Source of the DNA: Temnopleurus reevesii
Lineage: Eukaryota; Echinodermata; Echinoidea; Temnopleuroida; Temnopleuridae
NCBI GenBank assembly: GCA_036244855.1
Contig: BQKZ01000043.1
Span: forward strand, 112,586 to 176,585
Length of the DNA stretch: 64,000 nucleotides
Reading direction: 5' to 3'
The notes under the pieces were generated by a model that saw only the letters and a program-made list of their open reading frames with translations, was not told the DNA's origin and ran no database searches. How positions within the stretch are numbered: position 1 is the stretch's first letter; every line of letters begins with the position of its first letter. A program made the translations under genes and the position numbers. Shown piece by piece: positions 34,501-49,500 of the stretch.

Positions 34501-37500
34501 GAGTGTGGTCCATGAACTGACATCCATGTTAGTGGTCTGTCATCAACTATGTAACATTCTATGATCCAGTTATTGGAGACTGGCCAAGATAAAGGTAAGT
34601 GCTGACATTTCACCATAAAGGTAGCACAAATGGTGATTGATAATTTGGCTGATTGGGAAGAAAAACTTGTCAGATTGCAAAGAGGAAGAGTGTTTTATAA
34701 TCCCGCTGAGTCATCAGGTGATTGATCACATGACTAGAGGTATTAAACAATCAATGAAAGATGAAGTCTGACCTTAACATCACGTTTCATCTTTCATCAA
34801 AAGCGAGATCAAATTGAACCATTTTATTATTGATGAGATTTATCTTTATGTTGTACATTGAATCCTACTCATACAGATATACAAAGAGGACATGAATTCA
34901 TCAACATCATTTAGGCAAATCATTTCAATTTCAACATGACTAAAAGATTTGGATGTTTCATGATATATTTTTTCTCTTTCTCTTAAAACATCATGTACAG
35001 GGAGTAATATATCCCAATGGAAATCCATCAGACAGATAAAGTAAAAAATATAATATGTGAAGATTAAGGCATGTGAACTTTAATTTTAGAAGCAATGAGA
35101 GATTTTGACAAGCATAAATCAAGAAGAAAGAACATTTTTGATAGAAAACATACACATCACTTTTGGAACATCATATTGAACACATTAAATTGAATTGATA
35201 TGATGAAAGTGCAGCAGAAAACATTCAATCTACAAAATAAGAGCGTGGAAATGAAGTCAGAGGAAGATAGGCATTTCTAGGACACAGGAGATGTAAACAT
35301 GCATACAACTAATGAACTGCTGCTTTCAGATATGCATATTTTTCTTCAAAAGAATTGACAGGTATTCCATTTTTTCAACATGTCTCCCCGAAACAAGAAA
35401 TATTAATATTCTCATTATATATATGTGGTGTATCTTTTAGCGGAGCATAAATACAAAATTAAAAAAAAACCTTTGGCTTCAATTAGAAATATTGTAAACT
35501 TACATCAGAATCCTGAAGTGAATCCATGGCTAAAAGGTCGTTACCGTGTCTCATCTGGAATTCAATCATCACCTCAGCAGCCTGATAGAGGAATCAAATC
35601 AAATCATTTAAAATCATCTCATTAAGGTTTTCATTTCAGCCTTTTACGTTTAAATTTTTCATCTTGATGCATTATCATTGTGAGGTAGCTCTATGAATAG
35701 AGACCCATGACCCATGACCTACATTATAGTTTCAATATATCACATGTATTCCAAAAGCAGAGACAAAGAATGAATAGGTGATATGATGCATTCATTCTCC
35801 AATCATTATTATTGCCCTTCCAAATATGTGCGGCCTTCAGAAGTTTTGTTAAAACTATCGTCCCCTTGGTTCCCACATGATACAATCATGTAGCTGTATA
35901 AGCATCCAGGTCACTTTGTGAAGCATAGTCTGAACCATCCCATTGCGCCTATACATCATTGTTCACTATATAACTGCATCTATCATGTCTCATTTATTCC
36001 TCTTCAATTACAGCATGGAGCTGCCATAGAGCTGTCCTATAATTTTAAAAATAAATGATTGCTAATAATCCCAAACTTAAAAGGTAAAATCCCGAATTTA
36101 TATAACCACAACAGTTTGTGTTAAGACGCAGGATTGTAGGCAGACAGATTCTTGATGATAATTGTGCTACAAGATAAAGGGGATCAGACTTGATTTCCTT
36201 CTGTTTAATGTGTCTATGTCATAAGGGGTACGTTTCACCAACCAACTAGGTTATTGCTCTCTTGCTTTTAACCAATCACGTGCAAGGGTTTCAATAGCTT
36301 ATAATGAACATGCACCATTTATGTATTGATGCAAAGTTCCCTGGCATTAATAGGATTTGCACAGATCACTACGCCTACAATCCACCCACATACTCAGGGC
36401 AAGGCAACTACTCTCATTTTCATAATCAATGATAATTACAAGTCCTAGTATGGAAATTTAAATTCAGTGGATAATGGTTGGAAGTATTCCCAAACTGTTT
36501 TATTATTCACATGATGGTTTATTTCTTAAAGAAATACAAGTTTGCTGGATATATACACATTCATTTTCTTATATTAATTCACATGTAGCTCATTTGCCTG
36601 TGATTACTGATTATTTAGAAGAATTCTTTGGTTGATGTAATTTGACCAGTTAGTGTTATTTTTTATTCAATTCTGTTCATATATATTTTTTATTTCTATA
36701 AATATTAATGGCTGAGTCACAAAAAGTTTAAAAAAAAGTAAAAACAGTTAACAATTTGCAGGCTATGTCAAGAATCATAATAACTCTTCTCACCCTTATT
36801 ACCTGTGTAATACTAATAAAAACAAGTTGCAATTTCAACTCCAATATGACTTGAATGATCACTGAGACTGGCAATGTCAAGTATTATTACAAAGTATGCC
36901 CAACTAATTCGCATAATAATAGAAAAAATATGCATGTATATTGAGAAAAACTTCTGTTTGTACCATGCATTTTCAAAGAAAATTGACAGATGTCCGAAGG
37001 AAGAATTTCTTAAGAAATTAATGATGGGTTTTCGTTTAACGCATTAAGTAGATACATGTAATTATGCAAATTGTCAGATCCTAAGTCTAGTTGTTTGCAT
37101 AATCATCAAATTAATGAATTTGACACATAGCATAACAAAAACTCATCATAATTACATTAAAGGGGAACTAAACTTTAGAATTGTCGTTTTCTAATTGGAT
37201 GAATAATACCGTGAAAATTTGGGCAAGGTTGGAAAATCCAAACAAAAGTTATGAATTTTCAATTTCAGAGATATGACGATCACTACCGCTGAAGGGGATT
37301 CATTCGTTAGATATTGACGTAATCTTTGACGTCTTGTCTGACAACTCCTCATTCACTTTGTACATAGAATTTAAAAAAAAAAAAGATAAATGTAAACTTT
37401 GGAGTAAGGGTTTGACATGATTCTTCTCAAAATACATGCAGAATCCATAAAGGATTGCTTTACTGAAGCGGAAAAACCAAAATTTTGTTGACTTTTCCGA

Positions 37501-40500
37501 AAAAGGAAGAAAATACGAAATTTTGTATACAGAGTGAATGAGGAGTTGTCCGACAGACGTCAAAGATTCCGTCACGGATTCCATCGATGTTGTCTAACGC
37601 GCCAATCCCCATCAGCGGCAGGAATCGTCATATATCTGTGTCTTTGAAAGTTCATAACTTCCTAACAGGTTGTCTGATTTTGCACAAATTTTCAGTTTGT
37701 TAAATTGATTTTTCCTAATTCAATGAAAGCATGATACATTTAATTCCAGGGGTTAGTTCCCCTGTAAGTTTTCAAATACAAAGTTACAAATGTTGCCATT
37801 GATATACAAACGGCTGTAACATTCATTTATCACTCTACAGGTCCAGAATCCCCTGAATGAGCTGTGAACTGACCTTGAGGGCGCTCTGTTCTTGATCCTC
37901 TGGTCGACACTGTCTGATGAGATCTCGCAAGAGAAGAGCGTACTTTCCCAGTCTCTGAACAGGTTTGAGTAGATAGCTAGCCATGTCCATGCTGTCTCGT
38001 AGACGACGTTGTTTACTCTGCCATGGTATGAGGTAAATGATGAGCAATCTTCAATATCAACAATTGTAACATCTTCCTTTTACTACTTAATCATTAAACT
38101 ATTCACTTACTTACTTATCCATCCGAATCAATCATTCAACTATTCATCTATGTATCCATTTTACACAGTGAACATTTTGCATCCAAGGGGCCCATTAGCT
38201 CAATGCTGTTAGCGATACAAAATATATTTCTATCCTCTTGAGAAGGGAGATTTTAGGAATTTTAAACAAACCCCTCCCTTGGCTATTTCAATGAAAAAGT
38301 TTGAAATAAATTTCATCTGCCTCCCTGTAACACGAGGTGAGGCAATGTGCAGTTCGCCGGGATTTGTTTGCTTACAAACATTTACAGAAATATAATTTTT
38401 AATTATTCAATCTACTTTTTATTAGATATCTCTACCTCAATATCCATATGTATTCATCTTACTCTAGAAAGTACTTACCCGGAAGAAATGTCCAAACTCA
38501 GAAAGCAATCTATCTGATTTAGGTTTATTCATGTTGTACAGTGCGTAGAGGCTGAACTCTTGTCTCTGTTAATAAAGAAAAAAAAATATCAAGTTAGACG
38601 AGGGGAAAAAATTCTATTCCAGTCAATTTATTCTCATCACATTGTACACATTATTTGATGACTATGTGTGACTTCAACAACAGAGGGTGCAGTTTAAAAA
38701 AAATACAAGATGAGGGGATTCCATCTCCATTTCGCATTTCTGGAATATTGATGCTGAAAATATGGAATATTGATGCTGGAAATATGGAATATTGATGAGA
38801 TATTGATGAGATGAATTCAGTCTTTACTTCTTCAATCAGTGACTCAAGAAATTTACAATAACCATCACCCTTTCTTACAATGTAATTACTAACCGAATGA
38901 CTCAACAGTTTCAAAATTATCATCATCATTTCTCACATTCTAATTACTAACCTAATGAATTTTCCAGAAGTTTGAAAATATGTTCCATTACAGTCTCCAG
39001 AAAATATTACCTATCCTATGTTTAATAAAATGATTTCAGAAATATGATTGGGTAAAAGCGATGGCGTATTTGACAAACCGGTTTGATAATTATAAACTAT
39101 TTGACAAGATTCTTTAATACCAATATGCTTTGTCTGGAGGTCATCTGGTCGAGAATAATGAATGATCCATATTTTCAGCCTATCAGAAATGATTTTCAGT
39201 TGTTTTGTCAATGAAGTAGAATGTCAATTAGAAGTATACTCACATGTTTGAGGAAGCACTGTCCAACCTGTAGGGGTGTAGTCATGCACCCCTTTAGCTC
39301 TATAAGGAAGACTCGTGAGTGAAAGTGATAGATCTTCTCTAGGTTACCAAACACAATACTCCTCTTACCCCTCAGAGCCTGGGGAATGTCCTCTCTATCC
39401 ATCTCTACTACATAGTTCTGAAAAAGCAGGATAAAAAGTACAATCATAACAATATTCTGAAAAAGCAGTTTAAAAAAGTACAATCATAACAATATTCTGA
39501 AAAAAGCAGTACCAAAAAGTATAATAAGAACTATATTTTTATAACAAGAAGATAATAACATGCTCCACTAAGCACTGTGCTGATCCCACCGCTGCCATCA
39601 GGCTAACCATCAAGGAAGATACATTGATTGCTTAATACCAACAGAGGGAGACATTTCATTTTGACAATGGCAGCAATATAATATCACAAATCAAGTTCTA
39701 TCAGGGACAAATATCAATTAATCTAAGATTCCCTAATACTGCAGAGATGTTACATGGGATAGCCAATGTGCTTGAACCAAACACTATTTATTAGATGATC
39801 CGTGAGAATATGACAAGATTCAAAATAAGATGATATTCTTAGGTCGCTTCTTTCAGAATGAAGATCTCATTTCAAGAAACTATTTTAAAGCAATGCATGG
39901 AAATCAGTAATATTTAACCATTTATTTCAATGTCAATCTAAGTATCTTGAAGTCCTAAACCATGTGATGAATGTGAATGATGGTGATAGCCTGGCAGGAG
40001 AACCTACCTCTAAGATGTACTTGAGAGCAAGAACATAATCCTGCTCCGTCTGGATGACCTCATCTATAATGAGCAGTAACCGACGGTAACAGGGGTGTTG
40101 CTTGGCTAACGTCTCAGCCTCTAGCTTGAGAGGATTATCAGCCAGACAGATGGAGCGTCTGATGTGACGGTTGGCATCGAGAGGGGACCACTGGCTCTGA
40201 AAGATCAAGGTGGGAAAAAGGGTTTTCCGATGTAAAGGGTCCTCTTATAATTCCAGATTTATTAGAATTATCTACTAGACACATGTAGAAAGATTGTCAT
40301 TTCATTTCAAGTGTTACAGTACGAGCTGTAACAGGATTTAACATTCACAGCACACTGAATGGTGACAACTGTGCATTGGTACAAGCAGAAAATCCATCTA
40401 ATTCATATTCTCAATATCCAAGGTGTGTCTTTTTAGGCATCATGTACATCAACCTCTTCCCCCACCCCCCCCCCTCCCCACCCCCCAAAAAAAGGATTCT

Positions 40501-43500
40501 TTTCAGTGCTTAAAGACATCTTTTCTGCTAATGTAATACCCTACTTTTCTTTTATTATTTAGTGAATAAATTGCATACAAAGAATTACAATTATTGATTC
40601 AATTGCACTCCTTTTCCACTATCGAATGATTACCAGCCTGAATATTTCATTATAGGATAAAGATTCTAGTTCCTGGGTGAGTTGTATAAAGTACTGATCT
40701 TTTCTTGGATAAAGGTCTGTTTCACTAGCAGACGTGCTAGATTAGTTTGGTTATAAGGTTCTGAAATCAATGATTCTGATTGGCTGATAGAAAGAAATCA
40801 CTGAGAAGAAAAATCAATGAAATGTTCCCTTATGTAACTGTATAAGACCATCCTTAGGATAGCACTGCTAAGGTTTAATCCCACGACCTGGAACAAACAC
40901 ATTCAAAATGGCAGCTTCTATCTTCTCGTTGTAGTATTATCTTTTTGTTGAGCAGGTTGCTACAAACCCACTTGCCCGAATGCCAGGGGCAATAAAATTG
41001 AGCTTTCGGGCAAGCAAATGAAATGTTCACTAGCCAATTGGGCATGTAATGGTATTAAAGTCCAAGTACTATTAAGTTTGGACTGTGTATAAATTCTTCC
41101 TCATCAGGCCATACCCAGTTGCCAGATCTAACATTTGACCAACTTAAGTGACAGCTAAGCTCAAGTAGATGTGTGTGCAGCTACGGTACTTTTGTTCTCT
41201 TGATTGTGCTTTGGGCAATAGGAATGGATGTTCACCAAGTAATTCAAAAAGCAACTTGCCTAGCAGGGCAAGTGATGCCAACAATTTTGGTAGCACCCTG
41301 TTGAGTTCAGTGTATCATGGGCACAATTAACACCTGTGCAGTATCAATAGCCTGCAATAATGCTTGTCTTTATTGGCCTATCACTAAACGCAGGTCAGAT
41401 ATTAAATATTTGTTGAGGCAACTTCATGATGGGACAAACATTGCCCTTTTCCGCACCTGATTTACAAACATACATGTAATAAGACTGCAAATGTAACTAC
41501 AGACTGATTAACATGAGAGGTTGAGGCAAATCATACACAATAAGATTTGAGAGTACTGAAACACACTTTTTGAAAATCATCAATTAGTTATAATCATTTC
41601 AGCCAGTGAAAAGAAAAATTAAGGAAAGATTTTTGACTGAATACACAATTTGCATTGACTCATGTTTTTTAAACATTTTTCATTTGACAAATTATTTTCA
41701 AATACCTGTAAGGAAGGTACCACGTACCTGGTCATCAGGAGTTTGTTCTAAAAATTTCCACAAAAGTCTCAAAATAGCATGGTGCAAGCTTTTCAAGTGT
41801 TGGGAGAAACATCGGGGGCCTAAAAAGCCCCCCATCCCAATGGGATTAGAGTTAAGGTAATTCTTTTCCTTAGATCTTCAATTGAGCTCTTGATGTTCTC
41901 AATTGTTCTACAAAATAAAGCAAATAGTTGTTACCTGATCAGGATCTTCATCAGATAGGAAGTCTTCTTTCTCTCTTGTCTTTGTTGCTTTAGGTGGATC
42001 ATTGTTCTGTGTTTCCTGGCTTGTTGGTGTATCACCACTGGTTGTCTCCTCTGCTCTCTCGCATCCCTCCTCCTCTCGCTCCTCAAAACCCTCATCCAAC
42101 CTTCCTAAACTCATAGTTCTTATAACTTCATTCTTGACTGCTTGTTTAGGCTCAATCTCATTGATAGGTTCAATTGTTTTACATGTTCTTGTTGGATGGC
42201 GTAACGTGACAGTGCTATCTTCAGCGGTGTTCTGTTGCTGCGTGTTGGTTGTGACGCTGGCACCCGCTGCTACTGCAGCAGCCAATCGTTCAGTAGCTTT
42301 CTCACTCACTGATATTCCAGAATCCACAGAGCCATTACTGTGCATAGAATCCCTCTGATGCTTGGCTTGTGTCGTCTTTGGTCCTTTACGTAAGATCTCC
42401 TGCGCAACGTTTGACGCTGTCACAGGTTTCGTCATTTCTTCAACGATCCTCTTTGGTGAGTCTGATGTTAACGATTTCCTTTTTGCAACATCAGAGGGTG
42501 TCCTGCGAATGCAAACCTGCGTGTCTCCATTCGTATATGAATTGCGTTGAGCGAATCGTGGGTTGCGTAATATATTCCGGAGTTGTTCCATTCGTTTCTG
42601 TATCATGCCATGCGTTTCCTTACATCGTCTCTGAGCAAACTCGCCTTGCTGGACACACTTTCCCTTGTCAAGAGTTCTGGCAAGTTGAAGCATCTTGTTG
42701 AAGTCTTCATCGCTAATAACAGGGTTCTCTCTCAGGTACTTTTCCAAGGTACATAGATGGACGCGACATCGCTCACGATTACTCGTCTCCTCGATACCAA
42801 GCATCGCTACAAACTTCATTCCTCCAAGAGACCATTCGTATGCCTGTAATGAGAGAATGAGAGAAAGAGTTCTAATGTTAAAATGCAGTGTTTTTGTAAA
42901 GAAATGGAGAGAAGCTACAAAAAGTTCATTATTTTTTAGCAACTTTCTTATCATCATTTACACTGCATCAGTCATAATTGTATCTTTTAATAAAATCCTT
43001 TGTGTTCTGTCTTACACGCAGATGGAAACACAAAAGATATAACTCAAGAAATTTGATACAATAAAAAATCAAGAAACGTGCAAATTAATCTATTTTCTAC
43101 TTACATCTTTGCAAATATCATCCAGATTTTGATAAAACCTGACTCTAGACTCCATGCCTATCGCACCTCTCACTACCACGTCTCAAATAACAACTGAAGT
43201 CACTCACTCTCCTGACAAAGGAACTGGGATCCTAATCACCTCATGATTACATAACAAGGATTAAGTCATCCTATTGAGAAGGGCTTTAATCAAGGCTCCA
43301 TCTTTTATCATCAATCTGCAAATCATTCTCATAACATAATGGAAATCATGACGAAACTCATTCTTTTCATTTGAATCTTTGAAAGCATTGTTGAAATTAA
43401 ATGGTTTGAATATAGGAAAAGGGCAATAAAAAAATCTGAATATTAAGAAGAACCTGGTGAAAGCAAGGTTTTCCTGTGCCCATCTCTCAACCAAGTGAGA

Positions 43501-46500
43501 TCTACCAGCTCAACCAAACTTTCTCGCTCTCCTTCTTCACTTGTCTCTTCAAGAAATATTAACTCTAAAACTTTCAACAAGTTTCAACAGTAATATTATC
43601 AACATTGTGTCAATGGAAACAGATACCTGGTGTTAAATATATTAATTCATAATTTCATAAATATGATGGGAAAGAAAAATGAAATGGATTGATGAGACTA
43701 TCCTTCACCCAATCACTTGATATACAAATACAAATCTCCAGGAAGACTTAGTCACTTAGTTTTATGGGTACTTGAAACCTTGCATTATTAGCTTAGTAAT
43801 CTTGCTTAATCTTTAATATACACCTTGTTAAAGTGTCAAACAGAGATCTATGTTTGTTGTGTGTCATAGGTGACTAGTGACATCAATGCTGAGGTGAAAC
43901 TCACTATCATTCTCCACTTTATTGGTAACAAAGAAGATAAAAATAATTGTGATTCTATTTCTCCCAAATACTCATGGTAGCAATGAATGTATTATTCCCA
44001 TGATTTCTAAGTGTTTTCTTCCATGAAAGTCAGGTTGTTTATTCTCAAGCTAATGTAAAAGTTCTAAATCAAATTAAAACAAACTGAAACCAAAACTATT
44101 AAATGATCTGTCTTCAGAAAATCTCACAATACAACTGCTTTTGTTAGAGATAAGCACTTATTATTATCATCTCCAGGTGTCCTCTACAAAATATCAAATC
44201 ATGGTAAAGTACAATTCCCATCAGTGTTTAATATCAATTCATACATTTTTAATTTGCTCCTTCAGCCATTTCATTCCTGTTTACAGTTAGGTTTGATTGT
44301 TTGCTTTACATATTCTCTGGCCCAATGATTCTGAATCTAAATCAGGACTTCTCCACAAGCAAGTAGAACCAGGAAGAAAAGATAGTTTGGGTTGTTCAGC
44401 CATTTTGGATGAGTGGTCTCCAATGGACGCAGCAGCCATGACACCATGCATGTCAAGTATAGTCACCCAATGGAACAAGTGCCCTTTGTATGAAGACCAT
44501 TCATGACTGATCATCTATGGATCCTATCTCAACCAACGTGTGTAGCAATGGGGGAAGATGAACTTGGAACACAAAACAAAATGGACAAATCTACCTCTAG
44601 AGAGGGAATCCAATAAAACAATGTTGCAAGATGTAAAGTACAAGCATTTTTAATGAGACCGATCTTTATCTGGCCTCCCTTTTTCAAGATATCATGTTGA
44701 AATCATACTTTGAGATTCCATAATTGGGGGATGACTTCAAACAAAAACTAGCATACATATCATTCCCAATAGAAAAATCACACATTTGTATTTCTTTTCA
44801 TTGTTGTTAGCAATTGTTAGGACTTAATTACTCCTTCATTAGGCAGAAACTATTTGAATTAGACCAAAATTATATGTCCATCCACATCCATACAGATCTT
44901 AATAAGGCTGTAAAGATGGGTCATACTCCATAGATTTCAACAATGCAAATCAATACACTAGACCTTGCTTCTTGTACTGACCAATTCATCTGCAGACAAC
45001 CATGAAATTACCTTTGAATTGTTTTCTTAGATTGACTTTATTCTCATTTCCTTGACTGGGTCACTCAGCCAAACTTCAATGACCGCATAATAATACCACT
45101 AAATTCTCCATCACTCACAGATTCAACGTATATCAACAAGTACATTACAAATATCTTTCGACATACTGATCATATCTGTATTTTAACTGATACAGTCTTT
45201 AGTATATATTTTGTACAGCTCTATCTGTAGCTAGATGGGTGAAATAAAACTGCATTGTTAGCTATCATCTCAAGACTTTGGTATTCATATCAAGTGGATA
45301 CACTTGAAATCAATTGCTTTGATAGTGATCTTTGGCCCCATTAATGTCTCAAATATTTCTCATATCAAAGTACCATCTTGAGATCCCTGCTTCCTTTTTG
45401 GAAAGATGCTATGTGAATAACTCACTCTACAAACCTGCTCAGTTCCTTGCTTTAGTGAATCATCCCTTGACTTACAGTCATATTGTGGATACTTTAAACC
45501 ACATCAAAGATGCAATTAAGAGCCTGAGCAAACAATAGACATGTCATCATCAGCTATCATCACCAGTCTATTATCTCCATGGACAGAATCAATAGCAGAC
45601 AACAATCCTATACACTGGAGTCAACTTCAAAGTGGTTTGTTTTCATTACAATGTAGGGATGGAATCAAGTGATTATAACAGATTCTCTTCTGAATACCAA
45701 TAAGGAGATTAGACGCTGCTTTCATAGGAGAGTGCATCATGTCTGCATTGAGGATATGAATGAAGCTTAGTTTGGCTTTTGAAAAAGCACTGAACCCATC
45801 ACTATACTTGATACTAAGCTTGTCATAGAACAGTTATGACATTGACCCCTCTACGCCGTGGTGTAGTGGTCATGACTCTCGCCTTTCAACCAGAGGGTCG
45901 CAGGTTCGAGTCCCACCCAGGGCGTTAATTTCCTTCAGCAAGAAACTTATTCACAAAGCTGCACTCTACCCAGGTGTGATTGGGGACCGGTAGGACACAG
46001 CAGCACATTATCCGATATGATGTGAGCGCCTATTTGGCTGCCTAGATGCTAAGGCTTGAATTGCCATCCAGTGACCGGGTAATAATAATATCGGAAGCGC
46101 TTTGACCAGTCAATACTGACCGAAAAGGCGCTATATAAATCCGAAATATTATATTATTGATTGAACATCAGTAAGATCCTTGTCTGCATGGAGTGGTCAA
46201 AGTCTGTCATTAATGGTTGTGTTTTTAATTCAAAGGATAATTACGGTTGAGTCCAACTATATTCCCCACAGTTGCCTTGTCAAACTAGAGGTATCTATGA
46301 GATGTAGATGTAAAAGATGAATGTTTGAGAAGAGCACTTTGCATTTCATAAAACCATTTTTTCTGTTCCTGGTTTTAATTCCATGACCAATTCATTCACT
46401 TCAACCTATACTCTTTTGTAAGTTTGTGCATTGTCTATATCCCTGCAGTAATCAAGAACATCTTACACACCGATCTATGCTAAACTTGGATGAAAGTTTT

Positions 46501-49500
46501 CACAGACAATGAAGGCTTCATGTAATTCAACAGCAGTTAACACAGAGCTAAGCAGCTCCCTAGCCAGTGTGTATCATTGTGTTTTAAGATCATTCACCTC
46601 TATGATTCATCATCATTCCGCAGGTGGATCAACACAAAGACATAGGACATCTTGAAGAATCAAAACTCAAGGTCAATCATCTATTTCTTGGCCCAGATGG
46701 TAACAATCAGGGATCATGTCAACCTGGCATATTTCAAATGAAAGGAAACCGTGGCAATGTGGAACATCATGGTCAAAGGGTGTGAACAATATAGAAATAC
46801 CAGGATTTTACCCTACGTGTGTGCTTATTTTTATATTTGCTTACTATAATTTGTATATCGGCTATATATATTTTGTATATTTGCTATATGTAATTTGTAT
46901 CCAGCTACAATAAATAGTAAGGATATGTACTTAGGTCAACTAAATCAAACACAGATAAGAGAATAAGTCAAGTTCTGCATTTCATCCACTGCAGCAAGAC
47001 ACAGTGCCAAGTTCCACCTAATGAAGGTTCTTGGTTTTAATATCATGGAGCTACAAAGAGTTCATGAACTTTCAAAAAAGGTTTGCAGCTGCATTATAAG
47101 GAGACATTATCCAGGGGCTTGCTTTATGATGAATGGCATATTGTAATGACAAAATATTTGAGAACCATTTGTATGAATATCATACTTCAAATATGTCTCT
47201 CAGATGTTCACACAATGTGGGAGTCTACCTGTAATTCTGAGACCAGAACTTATATAGAAGCAATATGATATAAAATGCTTCTATCCCTTGTAAAATTCAA
47301 ATCTAATGGATTGTGATGCTTAAATTTTTAGATAACATGTCTATGAATGCATGTCTTTTAATCATTCACAGCTCTTGCTTTTTTTACACTTGGCCTATTC
47401 TCTTCACTTCTTTTTCTGATTCTGATACTAAAATGTATTCAAAAATAAGTTTGCAATGACTTTCCAAAATTTTAGCTTTCAATTCTCAGATCTCCTACAC
47501 CTATCGAATAACGATGTGTGAGACTGACTTCACTACTGGGTTAAGATTAATGTGAAGGAATCATGAAGAATACTACAAACCTTATCAAGCATAGTGTACA
47601 ACCAGACTGCTTCTGCTATCTCCTTGTGCTTCTTCTCTAAACTCTGACTGAATGTATGTAGTTGATCCTTGAGATTAGAAGAGAGTGAGGGTGTATTGAG
47701 GGGTGTATGATTGCCCCCCTCACCACCACCACCACCTGTTGGCTCTGTTAAGGTATGGATCTCCTCCAATACATCTTCACCACGCCCGATCTGTTTCTAT
47801 AGGGTAGGAAGGAAAGATGCAGAATTCAAAAAAATGTTACTGCTCTGAAATGTTTTGCTGGATAATTATTTTCTATCTCTATTCATTTGATTCAGTATTC
47901 ACTTGTTATTCAATATTCCAAACTGATGTGATTTATCCTAATCTCTGTTTCGTCTCTTTTTAACAAGTATATTGGGTTGTCCAAGTGCTGCCCTTATAGT
48001 TGAAAAATAGATTAGTCAATACCTAGTAAATTGTTCTGAGGATACCCAAAGAAATTTTCAGACTAAGATGCGCTGATGGAAAATCATTTTCATTTTCTAT
48101 AAAAACGTATTATTGTAATTTCTTTTGACTATATGTATGTGGAATTTTGCATGCAATTATGACTGAAATATCATTTGACTAATTGCAACAACCAACAACC
48201 AAGAAACATCTCAAATTAATCACTTAATGACATATGGACTATATCACATCAGATGACAAGCCATTCTTTCTACAAAACCAGCTAACATCATTCAAAGTGT
48301 GGTTAAGGACCAGCTAACATCATTCAAACTGTGGTTTAGGCTTTGGTTTACCACAAACCAATCAGATCGTCAACTGATTCGACTCATCTGAAAAGAAATG
48401 GCCCAATACAAACAATAAGGATCTCTTTAATGACTATTGGTTTTAAAGAAAGTCATTCTCTATTTATCAATATCGTTCCTAATCCACATAACAATGTGAC
48501 AAGTTTAATGACAGCTAAGATATTCAGAATACAGCCCACAAGATATGCGGTTTCATATTTGGTATCAAAACCACATGCACTGAGCACAGGCAGGAATATT
48601 AATTCAACACATAAATAGTCCCAATTTGAAATCATACAAAAAAGAAGGTGACAACTTTAAAGGGGAACTACACTCAGAGATTAAATTGCTATCATTAAAT
48701 GAAGAAAAATAAGATGAACAAACTGTGAAAATTTGAGCAAAATCGGATAATCCATTCAAAAGTTATGAATTTTCAAANNNNNNNNNNNNNNNNNNNNNNN
48801 NNNNNNNNNNNNNNNNNNNNNNNNNNNNNNNNNNNNNNNNNNNNNNNNNNNNNNNNNNNNNNNNNNNNNNNNNNNNNNNNNNNNNNNNNNNNNNNNNNNN
48901 NNNNNNNNNNNNNNNNNNNNNNNNNNNNNNNNNNNNNNNNNNNNNNNNNNNNNNNNNNNNNNNNNNNNNNNNNNNNNNNNNNNNNNNNNNNNNNNNNNNN
49001 NNNNNNNNNNNNNNNNNNNNNNNNNNNNNNNNNNNNNNNNNNNNNNNNNNNNNNNNNNNNNNNNNNNNNNNNNNNNNNNNNNNNNNNNNNNNNNNNNNNN
49101 NNNNNNNNNNNNNNNNNNNNNNNNNNNNNNNNNNNNNNNNNNNNNNNNNNNNNNNNNNNNNNNNNNNNNNNNNNNNNNNNNNNNNNNNNAGGTTTGATTG
49201 CTACTAACCATGGCATTGAAGTAGAACTTCTCAAAGTCTTTCTGCATATTGATGACAGCACCCAGAGACTCTGGTGACATGTCGTTAAGCTGCTTGAGTT
49301 TCCTGCTTCCATCATTCTTCACCCACTCACTCACCTGCAGGATAGGAAAGAAGAAAACATAAAGAGGTGTTGTTCAAAAGTTGCAATTGATCGCAAGTTG
49401 CAGTTGAACGCAAGTTGCAGTTGATCGGAACGAGCCAATCAAAATCATTGTTTCATGTGCATCTTGTTAAATGCACAAACCGTGCGAGAATGAAAATGCG

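Larger units (their letters stand above)
31509..42842 (-). other. RhoGEF introns between 42.8 and 31.5 kb
   Basis: The introns in the DH-PH half range from about 335 bp (31509-31842) to 2.3 kb (35582-37873). They hold foldback elements (36797-37060, 37159-37766, 40953-41304), a short tandem repeat (38741-38811), a C-rich run (40459-40489) and otherwise AT-rich unique DNA. I found no additional phase-compatible exon. Confidence 0.7.

Noticed and set aside
45852..45925. A functional tRNA gene at the SINE head
   Set aside because: The A and B boxes are present, but the sequence continues into a SINE body and tail shared with a second copy, and no complete cloverleaf was evident.
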